Positions 32,497-45,084 of a DNA stretch of 64,000 bases are shown here, in pieces. Below the pieces are notes generated by a model. That model worked only from the letters and a program-made list of their open reading frames with translations. It made no database searches and had not been told where the DNA came from. The stretch comes from Telopea speciosissima (taxonomy: Eukaryota > Streptophyta > Magnoliopsida > Proteales > Proteaceae): contig NC_057923.1 of the NCBI RefSeq assembly GCF_018873765.1, positions 22,539,913 to 22,603,912 of the forward strand, read 5' to 3'. The stretch's first letter is position 1, and each line of letters begins with the position of its first letter. The position numbers were made by a program, and so were the translations under genes.

Positions 32497-33209
32497 GCAA
32501 TTTTAAGCAAAAAAAACTAATGATAGCCTTCCCTTCCACCCGAGATTTTATTTCTCATATATCTCTTCCCCATTTTCGAACGATTTCAGCAAATCTCCAT
32601 CTCTTCAAACCAAGCAGCGAACTGCAGAAATAAAGAGTGCTCCTTAATAAAGAAATAGAAATAAAAGAGGAATCCCAAATCAAAGGGTAGGCACTATGCA
32701 GCCCATCAACTACCAGTAAGCAAAGCTAAGCAGAAGTATTTATGAGTTACACATGATGCTGAAAACAACTGAAACAGAGTGCAGATAAATATAAATGAGA
32801 CCAAATAAGGAGACAGAGAGGTAGAAGGGGAGAGAAAAATCCTATGAACATACAATCAATTTTGGTTTTGAAGCAGAAAACATTGATTAAAAAAAAGAAT
32901 CTCACCGATTAATGACATGGTGGAAGCAGAAAACATCGATAAAAAAAAAAACAAAACAAAAGAATCTCACTGGGTAACGGAAGCGATGTTCACCGTTAGG
33001 TTTGATGAGATGGAGATTTGCAGGAGATTTACTTCTGCAGTTCGTTGTTTGGTCTCTTCAAGATGGAGATTTGCTTCTGCAATTCGTCATTTAGTTTGAA
33101 GAGATGGAGCTTTGCTGAAGTTGTTTGAAAGGGGGAAGAGATATGTGAGAAATAAAATCGGGTCAGGTGGAAGGGAAGGCTATCGTTTGGGTTTTTGGCT
33201 TAAAATTGC
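32497..33209. mobile_element. Foldback element with ~145-bp inverted arms
   Basis: The left arm begins 'GCAATTTTAAGC' and continues through 'gatagccttcccttccacc' and 'cagcaaatctccatctcttc'. The right arm is its reverse complement ('gaagagatggagctttgctg', 'ggtggaagggaaggctatc', 'GCTTAAAATTGC'). The arms are about 90% alike with a duplicated block in the right one. No transposase frame and no target duplication was found. Confidence 0.65.
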
Positions 33210-33533
33210 CCATATCTTTTTAGACCATTGGGTATTATTTATACCACATGTCATAATCTGATGGGGTGATGGATCCTCCAGCTCCCGCCACAGTTGGAAG
33301 AGAGCCAAATCCGGGTCAGTTCTCATTCCCATGCATGTGTGATGTGTATGTCGGTGACAGACGTCAGCTTCTTGTTTAACGTTGGATGATCCTGTGGTGC
33401 CATGATTCGAATCAAACGAAGCGTAGACAACCTGGCAAACTGGGAAACCGATAGTATAAGTCAAACCTGCAACACAAACTCACGCACGTGGAGCTGCAAC
33501 ACAAACTCAAGGGCACATTGATCAGATGATGAT
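33210..33533. other. Intergenic DNA between the foldback element and the LINE nest
   Basis: Nothing coding recognised. It ends in the candidate LINE target duplication ATGATGAT (33526-33533). Confidence 0.4.
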
Positions 33534-33741
33534 CTTTTTTTTCTGGGGGTGGAGAGCAGAAAATTTATTGAATAAAGCCCCTAGGAAGGCAAACATTAAA
33601 AGCATCAAACAAAAGATAACAACATAAAAAGGAAGGGAAGGTGGTGAATCCAAAAGAAAAACCTAAAGAGGAAACTCTCTTAGTTGCCAACGCATTAGCT
33701 GGGAAATTGCCTTCTCAAAGCGTATGGAAGAAGTTAATAGA

Positions 33742-35655
33742 TTAAAAAGAACTGGCAAGTCCGACACAGTTCGGAATGATGTGAGAAATACGCAAAAGGA
33801 TAGAGGTATTAATACCTATAAGATTATTGATCACCATAAGGTTATTACTCTCAAGAGATATGCGACGGAACCCTTTCCCTAAGGCTATAACCATTGTTTG
33901 CCTGACTGCCAAGGCTTCTACAACACCTGAATGGATGCTTCCAACAAACTTCAAGAAGCCAAAGATGAATCTCCCAAGATAGTCTCTTCCCACACCCCCT
34001 ATACCAGAAGGTCATGGGTTGCCATTACTCGCCCCATCCATATTGATTTTGATTATGCCTTCCAGAGGTGGAATCCACTTGATATATCTTTTGGTAAGCT
34101 CTTTCCAGATTGATAGTCCTGAAGACTATCGAGTTGTAAGATTATAGATCCTCTCCATGAACAAAACCCATGTTAGAAGTCCAGATATGCCAAAGCATAC
34201 TAGCGATGCGGGCCACTTGCACACCATCATCTTTGTTATAAGAAGAGGAAATAGCTTGTGAAACTCCCTGAATAATGTTTGTCATGTTAGCGAAATCCTG
34301 TAAATTAATCCTTCCCCAAAGGGAGTGAGACCTTAAGCATCTTAAAAACAAATGGTTGGGATCCGAATTCCCATGAGAGAAAATAATGCAAGATGCAAGT
34401 ATATAGACACCCCTTCACTGCAAAAGATCAGAGGTTGGCAAACGACCCAATAAAAGTTTCCAAAGAAAATCTTTACTTTCGGGGCAATAGGCACGTGCCA
34501 TAATTTGAGCCAAAACGTATTTGTCGAATTGGAATCCTTTTACGTAGCCAATCTGTAGACAGAAGCCACAGAGAACTTGCCATTAGTAGTAGGTAGCCAA
34601 ATAAATTTGTCCTCTGAGAGTGAATAAGATAGAGGAATATCCAGAATTGCCTGGGTTACATCTAGAGGCAACCAAATCCGAATAACATCCTCACACCATC
34701 TCCTTGGCACAAGATCAATTAAATCAGCAACTTTAAGAGGGGCATTAGGATGAAAAGGCAAAGAAGCACTGGACGGTGGAAAGTTTGGGATCCAGAAATC
34801 CAACCAAGGGTTAATAGAGAGACCATCACCAACTTGAAAAAATAGTCCTTTCTTCAGCAACGGAATAGCAGACAGTATGGGTTTCCAGGCCCGTGAAGCT
34901 AAAGCAGGGGTGGTAGCTTGAAGAAGATGTTTCCTTGGAAAATATTTTTGTTTCATAATACGACCCCAAAGTGAGGATTCTGGAGAGAGAGAGAGAGAGA
35001 AGCTCCCAAGCTTTCTTTGTTAAGAGTGCTTGATTCATTGCACTCGAGATTTTTATATTGAAGCCACCACTTCTCTTAGATTGACAGATAGAATCCCAAC
35101 TAACAATGGGGACAAGTGAACCTTTCCCTTTGCTCTAAAAAAAATTTTGACTTAGAGAATCCAAATTTTTATGGACTGCAGCTAAGAGATTGAAACAAGA
35201 CATATAGTGAACTAGAATGGCTGATAACGAAGATTGAATCAACGTAAGCTTGCTAGCCACACTCAAGAACTTAGCTTTTCAAGTGTGTAGTTTCCTATTA
35301 ACTCTTTCAATAAAAGATTCACAATGAGCTTTCCTTAATTTCCCATTAAACTGAGGAACCCCAAGGTAGAGATCCAAACTTGAGGTGGGAGTGATATTAA
35401 ATCTCAAAGTTAGCTTTCGCTTTACATTAGTAGGAACACATGGACTATGCAACGCTCTGGTTTTGGATATATTCAATTGTTGCCCTGAGAATTTACATAT
35501 CTCTCAAGGATCGAAAGAAAGGCTCGAGCTTCCAAAGAGTTAGCCTTACCAAACAAGATAAGATCATCTGCAAAGGCTAAATGAGATAGAAATTCACCTT
35601 GACGAGAAACTCTAATGCCCTTAATCCGTTTCTCCTAAGAAGCGAAATTAATATG
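33742..35655 (-). pseudogene. LINE ORF2, 3' part: RT end, zinc-binding region, RNase H
   Basis: Reading leftwards: the reverse transcriptase active site 'LAFADDLILFGKA' (about 35590-35550), 'YLGVPQFNGKLRK' (35279-35476), the typical post-RT segment 'GLFFQVGDGLSINPWLDFWI' (34540-34956), then 'LWGRINLQDFA' (34142-34351) and an RNase H-like end 'SGVVEALAVRQTMVIAL' (33742-33993). Frames are broken several times. Confidence 0.75.
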
Positions 35656-35660
35656 GCTAG
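35656..35660 (+). other. Target duplication of the copia element (left)
   Basis: GCTAG, identical to 40545-40549 on the other side of the element. Confidence 0.85.
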
Positions 35661-35685
35661 TGTTGGCGAAATCAATGGGATAGAG

Positions 35686-37172
35686 AACAAATTTAATGTC
35701 CCAAGTCCTTTGATCGGGACTTTTCTCCATTAGCAATTGATGATGGAAGATTGGATCCCATCACATACATTTGACAGACAATCGATGTGCAACACATATG
35801 GTCGTAGCTCGAATCAATAATAAAACAATTCGAGATGTAAGAGAAGGCAGAGATGTTACGTAAGTTTGAACCATGTTGCTAGACTCCAAGGTTGGAGGGT
35901 TTGATGTGCCACTTTGTTTCAACAGCTTGTTGGAGCCGTGAAGAAAGTCGACTCGAGAGGATTGTAAATCGTGTGTAGGAGCTTGGGCAGCAACCATGGC
36001 ATCGTGTGCCTTGTCCTTGTTGGTCCTTAAATGAGGATACAGACTCCAACATGATCCTTAGTATGACCATCTTTATTAAGTTGTTCACAAAGTGATACTT
36101 AGAAACACGCCCTTTCCCTTTGCCTTTACTAGATACGGTTGACCTCCACCGCGCATTGTTGACTCATTGGCAAAGTGGTGGTATTCGCAGAGGTTTCAAC
36201 AATTTCTCTCCTTGTCTTAGAATCGGGATTCATGGCTCTTTTTCGAGTTTCTTCACGCTGAATAGTAGCACAAACATTAATAAAAGATGGAAGCGGAAAA
36301 CTCATGAGAATTTGCCTCCTCAAATCTTCATACTGTGTCGAAGACTCGGCTAACAATCGAAAAATTTTATCCTCGTCAAAGACGTTTAGTATATTCCTCA
36401 ATGGTAGAAGCATCGGGTCGATATTATCGGTTCATCCCACTTTTTCTTTAAATTACCAAGATGTTCGTGAAGGATTGACCGAGGCCCTGCTCGGTTTTAC
36501 AAAGTTCTTGTTGTAGTTCAAAGACTCGAGAGGCATTGTCTTGATGCCCATACATATTTTTCAAAGATTCCCAAAGTTCACTAGATGTTTCGAATAAGCG
36601 AAAATCTTATAAATCGAGGTTCCATGGAATTAAATAGCTATGACATGACAAGATTGTCATTGGCTTGCCATTCAACAAGTTTATCATCATTAGAACTTGG
36701 GGCTTTAGTCGACCATTAATATGGCCCAATTTTGAACGACCTCCAAGAGTGATGGAGACCGCTTCGAGACCAAGGGAGGTAGTTTCTGCCATTAAGTAAA
36801 ATAGAGGTAAGTCTATTATTCACTTCATGCGAACTAGACTTGCTACTATCACAGAACTATCATTGTAAATAACGAATGACAATAAATAAATCGGAAAAAA
36901 CTTATCTCGTGAATAAGAGCAGCAGCAGAAAATATCCAAAAAAGATCACAACCGATTGCATTAACAGCAGCTCAAGAGAAAGCGATCACAACTAATCGCA
37001 TTAACAATGTCTCAAGAGAAACGATCACAAAGAAGACAAGTGATTATCGGCAATACAGTAACCAATCATATCATTCTTGTCCCATGATCTTGATCCGCTT
37101 TGATACCATATTCTAAATGCTTTAAATAACGATTGCAAGGCGAAAGGGACTTGGGACATTAAATTTGTTCTC
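35686..37172 (-). pseudogene. Inverted gag and primer-site segment of the copia element
   Basis: Read on the minus strand from 37140 it shows the LTR tail (ATTTAAAGCATTTAGAA), a primer site 'TGGTATCAAAGCGGATC' and a gag start 'MAETTSLGLEAVSITLGGRS' (36792). Gag-like helical sequence follows ('LRNILNVFDEDKIFRLLAES', 36129-36413), then the start of pol up to 35690. Both ends of the inverted piece carry the same ~25-bp pol sequence in opposite orientation (35683-35707 and 37148-37172). Confidence 0.75.
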
Positions 37173-40085
37173 CACGTCCGCACATACTTTGTTTGTGCCA
37201 TCTCGTCATCTAATTTGTTATCTGTTGGAAAAATGACTAAAGAATTGAATTGCAAGTGTGATTTTTCTTCCAACAAGGTCACATTTCAGAGACAGCTCAC
37301 AAGGAAGAAGATTGGTGAAGGGCGTTTCAAGACGGGCTATATGTAATTGACATTCCTAGCAAGGCCTTAAGTGCTCGTCAAAATAAAGATGAAGTGGCTC
37401 GGCTTTGGCATTTCCGAATGGGGCATCCATCCGATAGGGTGTTACATTATTTGAATTCAGATTTTTCTCTTAATTCTAGTGGTTGTGACATTTGTCGGTT
37501 TTCAAAATAGCATCGGTTACCATTTTCTACTAGTACTCATGTTTCTTCCGAAATATTTGATATTGTTCATTCGGAGCGTTTGGGGAGTGCACTGTTGACT
37601 CACGAGATGGATTTAAATATTTTGTCATGTTTATAGATGATAAAACTCGGGTCACCTGGCTGTATTTATCGTCCTCTAAAACCGAAGTGTTGCAAATTTT
37701 TCAAGATTTCTACAATATGACTCGTACTCGTGATGGGCGAAGTGTTAAAATTTTACGCACCGACAATGGAACGAGTACACCAACAACTCCTTTCAGAGAG
37801 TTCTTAAGAGTCTTGGTATTGTTCACCGACTTCTTGTGTGGGCACTCCACAACAAAATGGAGTCGCGAAAGGAAGAATCGTTACCTACTTGAGGTGACCG
37901 ATCCCTTCGTTTCATGCAAATCTACCTAAACAATATTGGTCCGATGCAAGACTCACCACTGCTATTTAATTAATCGACTTCCTAGTAAAGTCTTGAAATA
38001 TAAATCACCTATGGAGGTTCTCCTTAGTCGGCTCGTGAATATTTCTCTCCTGCGTGTCTTTGGCAAGATTTGCTTTGTTCATTCCCGGATGGGGAATAAG
38101 CTTGAACCTCGTGCAAAAAATGCATTTTTTTGGGGTATTGCTCTATGAAAAAGGGGTATAAGTGTTATGACCCTTCCACAAAATGGGTTTATATTTCTCG
38201 TGATGTCATTTTTGATGAAAATCACTTGTTTTTCCCTCGCAGAGAACAACTTCGGGGAGAATACTCGTAACAATTATGATTATAGTGATTTCGATGTTGA
38301 AGTTGCTCCTCCGCCTCTCACTAGTGGTATTGATGAAAGTAAGAATGGTGGTGACTCCATAGAATCGCCACCGCCAACTCGGTGAGAACGTGTTGACACC
38401 ACTACAATTCCCGCCGAATGATGATGCACTATTGCCTACCGGTGAAGCCAATGCACCGCTGCGATGCCACCGCTCCCTGCACGCAGTTCTACTCGTGTTC
38501 CACAACCTTCTACCGGACCGTGATTTTTCCACATATCACTGCTATGATTGTGGCTTACCCTATACAGTGCATATTTGCTATATGATAATATTTCGCATTA
38601 TCTTCGTACCCCCCCCCTCTCGACGCCATTAGCAACCACTCAGAACCAGCTACCTATTTTGAGGCACAAGGGTTACCTGTATGGAAAGAAGCCATGAATG
38701 AGGAGCTCCTAGCTCTTGACAAAAATCATACTTGGGACATTGTGTCATTGCCACATGGGAAACGGTCGTGGGTTGTCGATGGGTGTATAGGATCAAATAC
38801 AAGAGTGATGGGTCCATTGAGAGACACAAAGCCAGGTTGGTGGCAAAGGGGTACACCCAAACATATGGAGTGGATTATAAAGAAACATTCGCTCCGGTTG
38901 CTAAAATGAACACCGTTAGGGTCCTTATGTCTATTGCCGTTAATCAAAGTTGGTCTCTCTTTCGATGGACGTAAAAATGCTTTTTACATGGGGATCTTGA
39001 AGAGGAGGTTTACATGGACCTTCCTCCTGGACATCCCTTAGAAGGACAACCCTGGAATTGTGTGTAAGCTAAATAAAGCTATTTATGGACTCAAGCAATC
39101 ACCTCGGGCTTGGTATGGTAAGCTAAGTCTCGCTCTTTTGTCCTTTGATTTCAAGAAAAGTGAGTCCGATCCCTCATTATTTGTTAAAAGAAGCTCAAAG
39201 TCGTTGTGGTGGTGCTAATCTATGTCGATGACATAGTCATCACGGTGATGATCTTTATGAAATTGGAGTTCTAAAGCAATACTTGAGAGAGAAATTCGAC
39301 ATCAAGGATCCGGGAAGATTGCATTACTTCCTTGGAATTGAGATAGCAAGTTCTAGCAAAGGGCTATTTCTCTCGCAAAGAAAATATGTTTTGGATTTGT
39401 TGAAGGAAATCGAAAGCTTGGGGCAAAGCCAACTCGATACTCCAATGGATTATAACGCAAGTTTATTGAAAAAATAATCCATTACCTCGATCGTGGACGC
39501 TTCGGTTGGTAGGAAAGTTAATCTACCTAACCATCACTAGACCGGATATTGCTTATGCTGTCGCGCTTTGTAAGCGGTTTATGCATTCTCCCATCGAAGG
39601 CCACAAGGGGGTTCGTTGACCATATATTGCGATACCTTAAGTTTTGTCCGGGCGTGGTATCCGGATGAAGAAGAATGGGCATACCGAGGTTGTTGGTTAC
39701 ACAGATGCAGATTGGGCCGGAAATCCCGAGGATAGAAGGTCAACAACTGGTTTTTGTACATTCGTAGGAGGCAACCTGGTTACCTGGAAGAGTAAGAAGC
39801 AGTGGTGTTGTTGCGCGCTCAAGTGCCGAGGCTGAGTATAGAGCCATGGCTGCCACCACGAGTGAACTTGTTTGGCTTCGCTTACTTGTTCGTGAGCTTC
39901 GTATAAAGACTCTACAAGACCTATGAAGTTGTTTTGTGATAATCAAGCGGCAACTCATATAGCTGCGAATCCAGTTTTTCATGAACGGACTAAACACATA
40001 GAGGTGGACTGTCATTTTGTTCGTGAAAAGGTCCAAGATAAGACTATTGAGACTCCCTACATCCGAAGTGAAGATCGTTAGCGGA
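37173..40085 (+). pseudogene. Copia pol: integrase, reverse transcriptase, RNase H
   Basis: In order: 'NLLSVGKMTKELNC' and 'LWHFRMGHPSDRVLHYLNS' (gag-pre-integrase), integrase 'MFIDDKTRVTWLYL...ILRTDNGT' (37627-37790), RT 'TWDIVSLP', '[19 protein letters not shown]' (38732-38974), 'LIYVDDIVIT' (~39205-39240) and 'YFLGIEIASSSKGLFLSQ', then RNase H 'YTDADWAGNPEDRRSTTGF' (39644-39835) and 'EYRAMAATTSELVWL'. At least six frame changes. Not functional. Confidence 0.8.
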
Positions 40086-40178
40086 CATGTTTACCAAGGC
40101 TCTTCCTAAGGGTGTGTTTCACAAGATGTTAGCCAAGTTGACCTCAATTGACATTTTCGCTCCAACTTGGAGGGGGAG

Positions 40179-40544
40179 TGTTGGCGAAATCAATGGGATA
40201 GAGATTGAAGCAAATCAGTCTTATTTAGCAAGAAACGTTGGCAAAATCAATGGGATAGAGATTGAAGCAAATCAGTCTTATTTAGCAAGAAATCAAGCCC
40301 ATTCATACGGTGGTTGTAATTTCCTTAAAAGCTCATCCTCACTTGGTAGCCAAGTTGTACACTTCTTTATTTAAAGGAGATTCTTCTCCTCCCCATGTAA
40401 CTAAGTAAAAAAAAATGGGGTTTTCTCTATGGACGTAGGTTCTTCTATGAAGGCCGAACCACATTAAATCTTTGTTGTGCTCTTCCTTTTCCTCTTTCTC
40501 TTCTACCTTTCGCCTTGCAATCGTTATTTAAAGCATTTAGAACA
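40179..40544 (+). repeat. 3' LTR of the copia element with a 57-bp tandem duplication
   Basis: Preceded by the purine tract 'TTGGAGGGGGAG'. 366 bp, TG...CA. The first part is duplicated in tandem: units at 40180-40236 and 40237-40293, both starting GTTGGC[G/A]AAATCAATGGG, two to three differences. Confidence 0.8.
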
Positions 40545-42426
40545 GCTAGAAAGGACCTCAACACATAAAATGAAGAGATAAGGAGAAATCGGATCCCCTT
40601 GCCTAATTCCCTGAGAAGGGAAGAAGAACTCAAGAAGGGAGCCATTGAATAAAACTGAAAGTTGGGTGTTCTTGAAAGTTGGGTGTTCTCCACACAGAAC
40701 ATGACAAGGTCAATCCACTTATTATCAAAACCAAAGTGAGAGAGAGTATGCTTGATAAAACTCCATTCCAAACAATCATATGCTTTGCTCATGTCCAATT
40801 TCACAACCATATATCCATTTGTACCTTTATTCTGTTTCTTCATCTTATGAAGCATCTCATGACAAATCAAAATATTATCTTGAATATGCCTTCTTCCCTT
40901 GATAAAACCATTCTGATTAAAGGATATAAGCTTGTGAAACAGAGGCCTCAATTTGGATACCAAAATCTTTGTAATAATTTTGTAGCAAAAGTTACAAAGA
41001 TTAATTGGGTGAAATTCTCCAATTGAAGTTGGGACCTCCACCTTAGGAATGAGTGAAAGATAAGTAAGATTTAAGTGTTAAATAGAAAAAGTACCATGAT
41101 GGAAAAAAGATTGGACTACTTTCACCACATTCCACATCTTTCTAATAGAACATTCTTGAGAATCCATCTGGTCCAAGGGACTTATCTCGGGCCATCCGTA
41201 CTACATTTTTTTAAATTTCTGCCACCCAGACCGAAGCCAACAATTTCATATTATCTTCAAGAAAAACCCGGTTCTGAATATGACATAAGTTTCCATCTTC
41301 AAGAGTAGGACTGGTGGAATAAAATATATTTTTGAAGTGTGAGGTAATATGAGTGGCAAGAGGGGTCTGTTCTGAAATAAATATACCATTATCAAATAGA
41401 CCCCTGGTATTGTTGTGGGATCTTCTTTTGACTATGGATGATGAAAAACCTGGGTGTTTGAATCACCAAGTTGAGTCCATTGTAATCTAGGTTATTTATG
41501 CCATAGGGATTCCTTCTGATTGATCACCCGTCTCAAAGAAGCCAAAAGATAACTTTTATTTATAAACCACTCCCCATTTCTCTCATGTAAGGGTATAGAA
41601 TATAGAATAAAGAAAAGTCATACTTCTTCTTAAGTTCTCCTCCTTCCTACCCACCGTTGCAAAGTTCCATTTTTTTAAGTTATTTGTAATCCATGCAAGT
41701 TACCTTCCAGTTGATGAGAGGGAGAGCTAGGAAGATTTTTGTTCCATGCACATGTCACAGTAGATTCAAAGCTAGGTTCTTGTAACCAAAAGGCTTCGAA
41801 CCGGAAGGGTCTTCGAGATCTCCTCATATGAGATCAGCAGGATGAAAGAATTGAGGCTTGGTGGTCTGAAGAAGCTACCAGGAATTTATCAAGATTCAAT
41901 AAAGGGAAAAGCTCCAGCCAAGAGGGCGAAACTAGACATCTATCCAATCTAGCTTCAATCCTTCTACCGTTTCTTTGTTTGTTATTACATGTGAAGCTTG
42001 GATTCAGCAAAGGTAAATCCAAGAAGGGTTAATGAAGGAGTTAAAAGCATGAGTTTGTCTCAAATTAATAGGTAGACCCCCTTTCTTAATTATCATCCCT
42101 GTGTAAGTAACGGAGTCCTCAAGACCTCACCATTGAGAGTTACGGATAGAAGGGATAGAGCTCATATAAGCAAAGGAAAACACTCCATTAACTTGATCAA
42201 ACAGAAAAACCAAGGAGATATGCATACACTAGCTAGAAGAGCACATAAGATGAACTGAGACTGTCTAGGATCAAAATAACAGTAAACCACCCTCTCTATC
42301 TACCGGAGGCACTGAAGAAAAGTTATCAAAACCCAAAAAATGAGAAACCCCACACAAGTTAAGTCTAGCAGATTTTACTTCACTGAGAAACACGACATCA
42401 GGTCGTAAAGAGGACACCATAGTTTT
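40545..42426 (-). pseudogene. LINE ORF2, middle part: endonuclease end and reverse transcriptase
   Basis: Leftwards: endonuclease 'VSSLRPDVVFLSEVKSARL' (42271-42420), 'CAGDFNQVNGVF' and 'ARLDRCLVSPSWLELFP' with 'SSDHQASIL' (41834-42022, the conserved SDH). Then reverse transcriptase 'FHPINLCNFCYKIITKILVS', 'NQNGFIKGRRHIQDNIL', 'KLDMSKAYDCLEW' (40445-41041) and 'GIRQGDPISPYLFIL' (about 40610-40570). The copia insertion falls directly after 'CVEVLS', and the frame resumes at 35655 with 'HINFAS'. Confidence 0.8.
42422..42426 (+). other. Target duplication of the gypsy element (left)
   Basis: GTTTT, matching 55762-55766. Joining the two sides restores a continuous LINE endonuclease frame (EIK|TMV). 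Confidence 0.8.
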
Positions 42427-45079
42427 TATCACCCCGGCCCGATCAAAAAGGGCCAAGTGTGACTGGATGTCTCGGACACCCAGAGAATCCCACCAAGATC
42501 GCAAATGCAGTGTTCTATTTGCAGTTTCATCCATATTTATCAGAATTTAAAATGCAGCGGAAGCAATAATAGAGCAATAAACAATAAATAAGGAAAGACT
42601 AATGATAGTATTATATTCAAAAGAAGCTTGTTTGTACATCATTTACATTGGAACCCAAAAGGAGATAAGATAAGCTCAAAAACCAATAGGTTAGTAATTA
42701 TAGTTATACAAAAGTGTTATAAACCAAAAAGGGAAGGAGAGTAGCCTGGTTAGCCTGAACGTTCAAGAGAACGCGTAGTCATCGTAGAAGCACGAAGTAG
42801 CGTGCTCAACAAAGAAAGAAGTAAGAACTCCAGAAGCAGGAAGAACATCCTCGCTTGGAGAAGTCCCCACAGAAGTAGCAACAGCAACGGTAGCAGTTTC
42901 GTCTGTAAAAGAAGGACGTCTATTGGGGTAAGCTCTCCACTGAGCCCAGTAAGGGGTGGGGGAAATATACATATACAATAAATTCATGATGCATGTCCTA
43001 ACTAATATGTTCCAAGCACAATCACTAAGTCTCATGAGGTTTAAGTACTATGAGTAGTAGATGCTAACCTCGAAGAGAATCCGCCAAGAAAGACAGTCAC
43101 AAGGCAACTAACCTGACAAATCTCCAATGACCAACCGGAAGATATGACACAAGGTAGCTCCAGACATCGGTCACCCGAGCGAAACCATTCTACTACGGTG
43201 AGGACGCGCCAGATCGGCATGACACCAGGCAGCGGACCCGACAAACCCTCAATGACCAACCCTGTCTATTTATTCCCACAGCGGAGCGGACACACTAATA
43301 TGGGACAGAAGATGGCACCCCGGCATGTCCCTTCGGCTGTACCACGGGTTGTCCAACACCTTTCCCCCTGTTGGTAAGGGGCGTAGTACTGGGTTATAAA
43401 TAATAACCTAACCCAGTGCAATCTAATTATGATGTTGCAATCATGGATTGAGTTATAGAGTACTGATTTCTATCATCAATAATTTCACATAAATAATATA
43501 TCAGTGCAATGCAATGCAGCATGCTCATATGCAGCCTAGTTCACAGTGCATTCTAATGCATTAAAAACAAGCTAGGAAACTATATGTCTCAGATACAGTT
43601 ATAATGATGCATGGTATGGCAATCAACACAATATAGAAATTAAGATGACAAACATACATAAATTAAGGTCAAAGTCCCCTTACCTGGATCGAAGTCTAAT
43701 TCAACTAGGTAATTCTCCAATAGGTCAGCAAAGCACAGAAGGACAGTAGAGAAACAGACCCTAATATCGTAACAACACAATATATATTAGGTCTAATCTG
43801 AAGTCAGGACAATTCCCAACATAACAAGGCAGCAAGGGCACCAAAAAGGACCAGCCAGATGCAGACTCCAACAGCGTCGGTCGACCGCCCATGGACCTGC
43901 AACTCCATCTGAGAGTGTGTTCGAATTTGGGGTTTTTGCTATTTTTTGGGCAGATCCTTACATGCATGGGCCCAATTTGATGTTTTAACATCATTTCAAG
44001 GTGGGTCAGTCTACCTAGGTTTTCAATTTCATAATTAGTTAGTTAATGTAGGAATTTCTTCAATTAAACCTAAATTAGCTAGGTTAGGGTTTACTATACA
44101 GGTAATAACTTCAACACTTAAGGTCTAATTAGAGTTTAATACTCAATTTCAAGTCTGAATGGGCTGGAATTAGTTAGAACAGCCCAATCTCACAACAAAA
44201 TCTAATTATTCAAGCTTAACTTTGAAGCTTTAATGGAGTCCAGCCATCTTAGGTGTATTTAGACTAAAAAGAAACTAAACTTAGAGGAGAAGGAGAAGGA
44301 TACAGGAAGGATTCTCAGGGCTTACCAGAAATTAGAGGCAGAACAGGTGCTGGAAGCACTTCTAAGGGAGAGATTCAAGTTCAAGTTCGGTTGTGGGAGG
44401 TAAGCCTTCAAGAGCAGCCCTAATTTCTCTCTTCTTCTCTTCTCTTTTCCTCTTTCTTTCTTTCTCTCCTAAGCAGGAACGAATTTTTAGTTTCTCTAAG
44501 ATGTGAATAGTGATAGATTTTAATAGGTTTGGATATATATAGATTTCACTTAACCACTAAGGGGCAGTTTGGTTAATTGGTCTATAAATTAGATTTAAAC
44601 ATGTATTTCAGTATTTAAAGCCTTAATCTAAGCACCGAGTGATGTCATGCGACAACAAGGGTGATCCGGACACGGGTAAATGTCCGGGACAGTGTTCTCC
44701 ACTGCAAAAGTGGGTCCCACAGGGGCAAATTTACATAGACACCCCCTCTAATCTTAATCGGTCGTACAAAACACTTATATAAACATAAATAACTTACACT
44801 TAACAATAATTTTAATTGAGGCAGAGCCTTTGCATGGCCTCCAGAGAGCAGATCCGGCATAGGTAACTCCGGTGAAGGGTTTCATGGGGGTCCTCTGACT
44901 CCAACAGAGCAAACTGAGAAGAATCCCTGGAGTCCTCCATGGGTGTGTCGAGGGATTCGTCTATAACCTCAACCGATATAGTCCATAGCATCAATGCTAC
45001 CATAGACTGAGAGCTGGAACCTAAAATCACACAAGTCCCAAAGGTTCAAATTTATTCGGAAATTTGACCGAGTTTCACA
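42427..45079 (-). repeat. 3' LTR of the gypsy element
   Basis: 2653 bp. Outer end reads TATCACCCCGG where the partner LTR has TGTCACACCCCGG, so its terminus has decayed. Aligns with 53112-55761 end to end. Confidence 0.85.
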
Positions 45080-45084
45080 CTTCA

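Larger units (their letters stand above)
35661..40544 (+). mobile_element. Ty1-copia element with an internal inversion
   Basis: Inserted in the LINE reverse transcriptase with the 5-bp duplication GCTAG. The 3' LTR is 40179-40544. Of the 5' LTR only 25 bp remain (35661-35685, TGTTGGCGAAATCAATGGGA...) in normal orientation. The next ~1.49 kb (to 37172), holding the 5' LTR end, primer site and gag, is inverted. Integrase, reverse transcriptase and RNase H then follow in plus orientation (37173-40080). Frames are broken by several indels and stops. Confidence 0.85.

Noticed and set aside
42763..43259. Frames in gypsy LTRs that recur at 53450-54108
   Set aside because: Duplicated because the LTRs are duplicated; the second copy has different lengths and breaks, so no coding constraint is visible.
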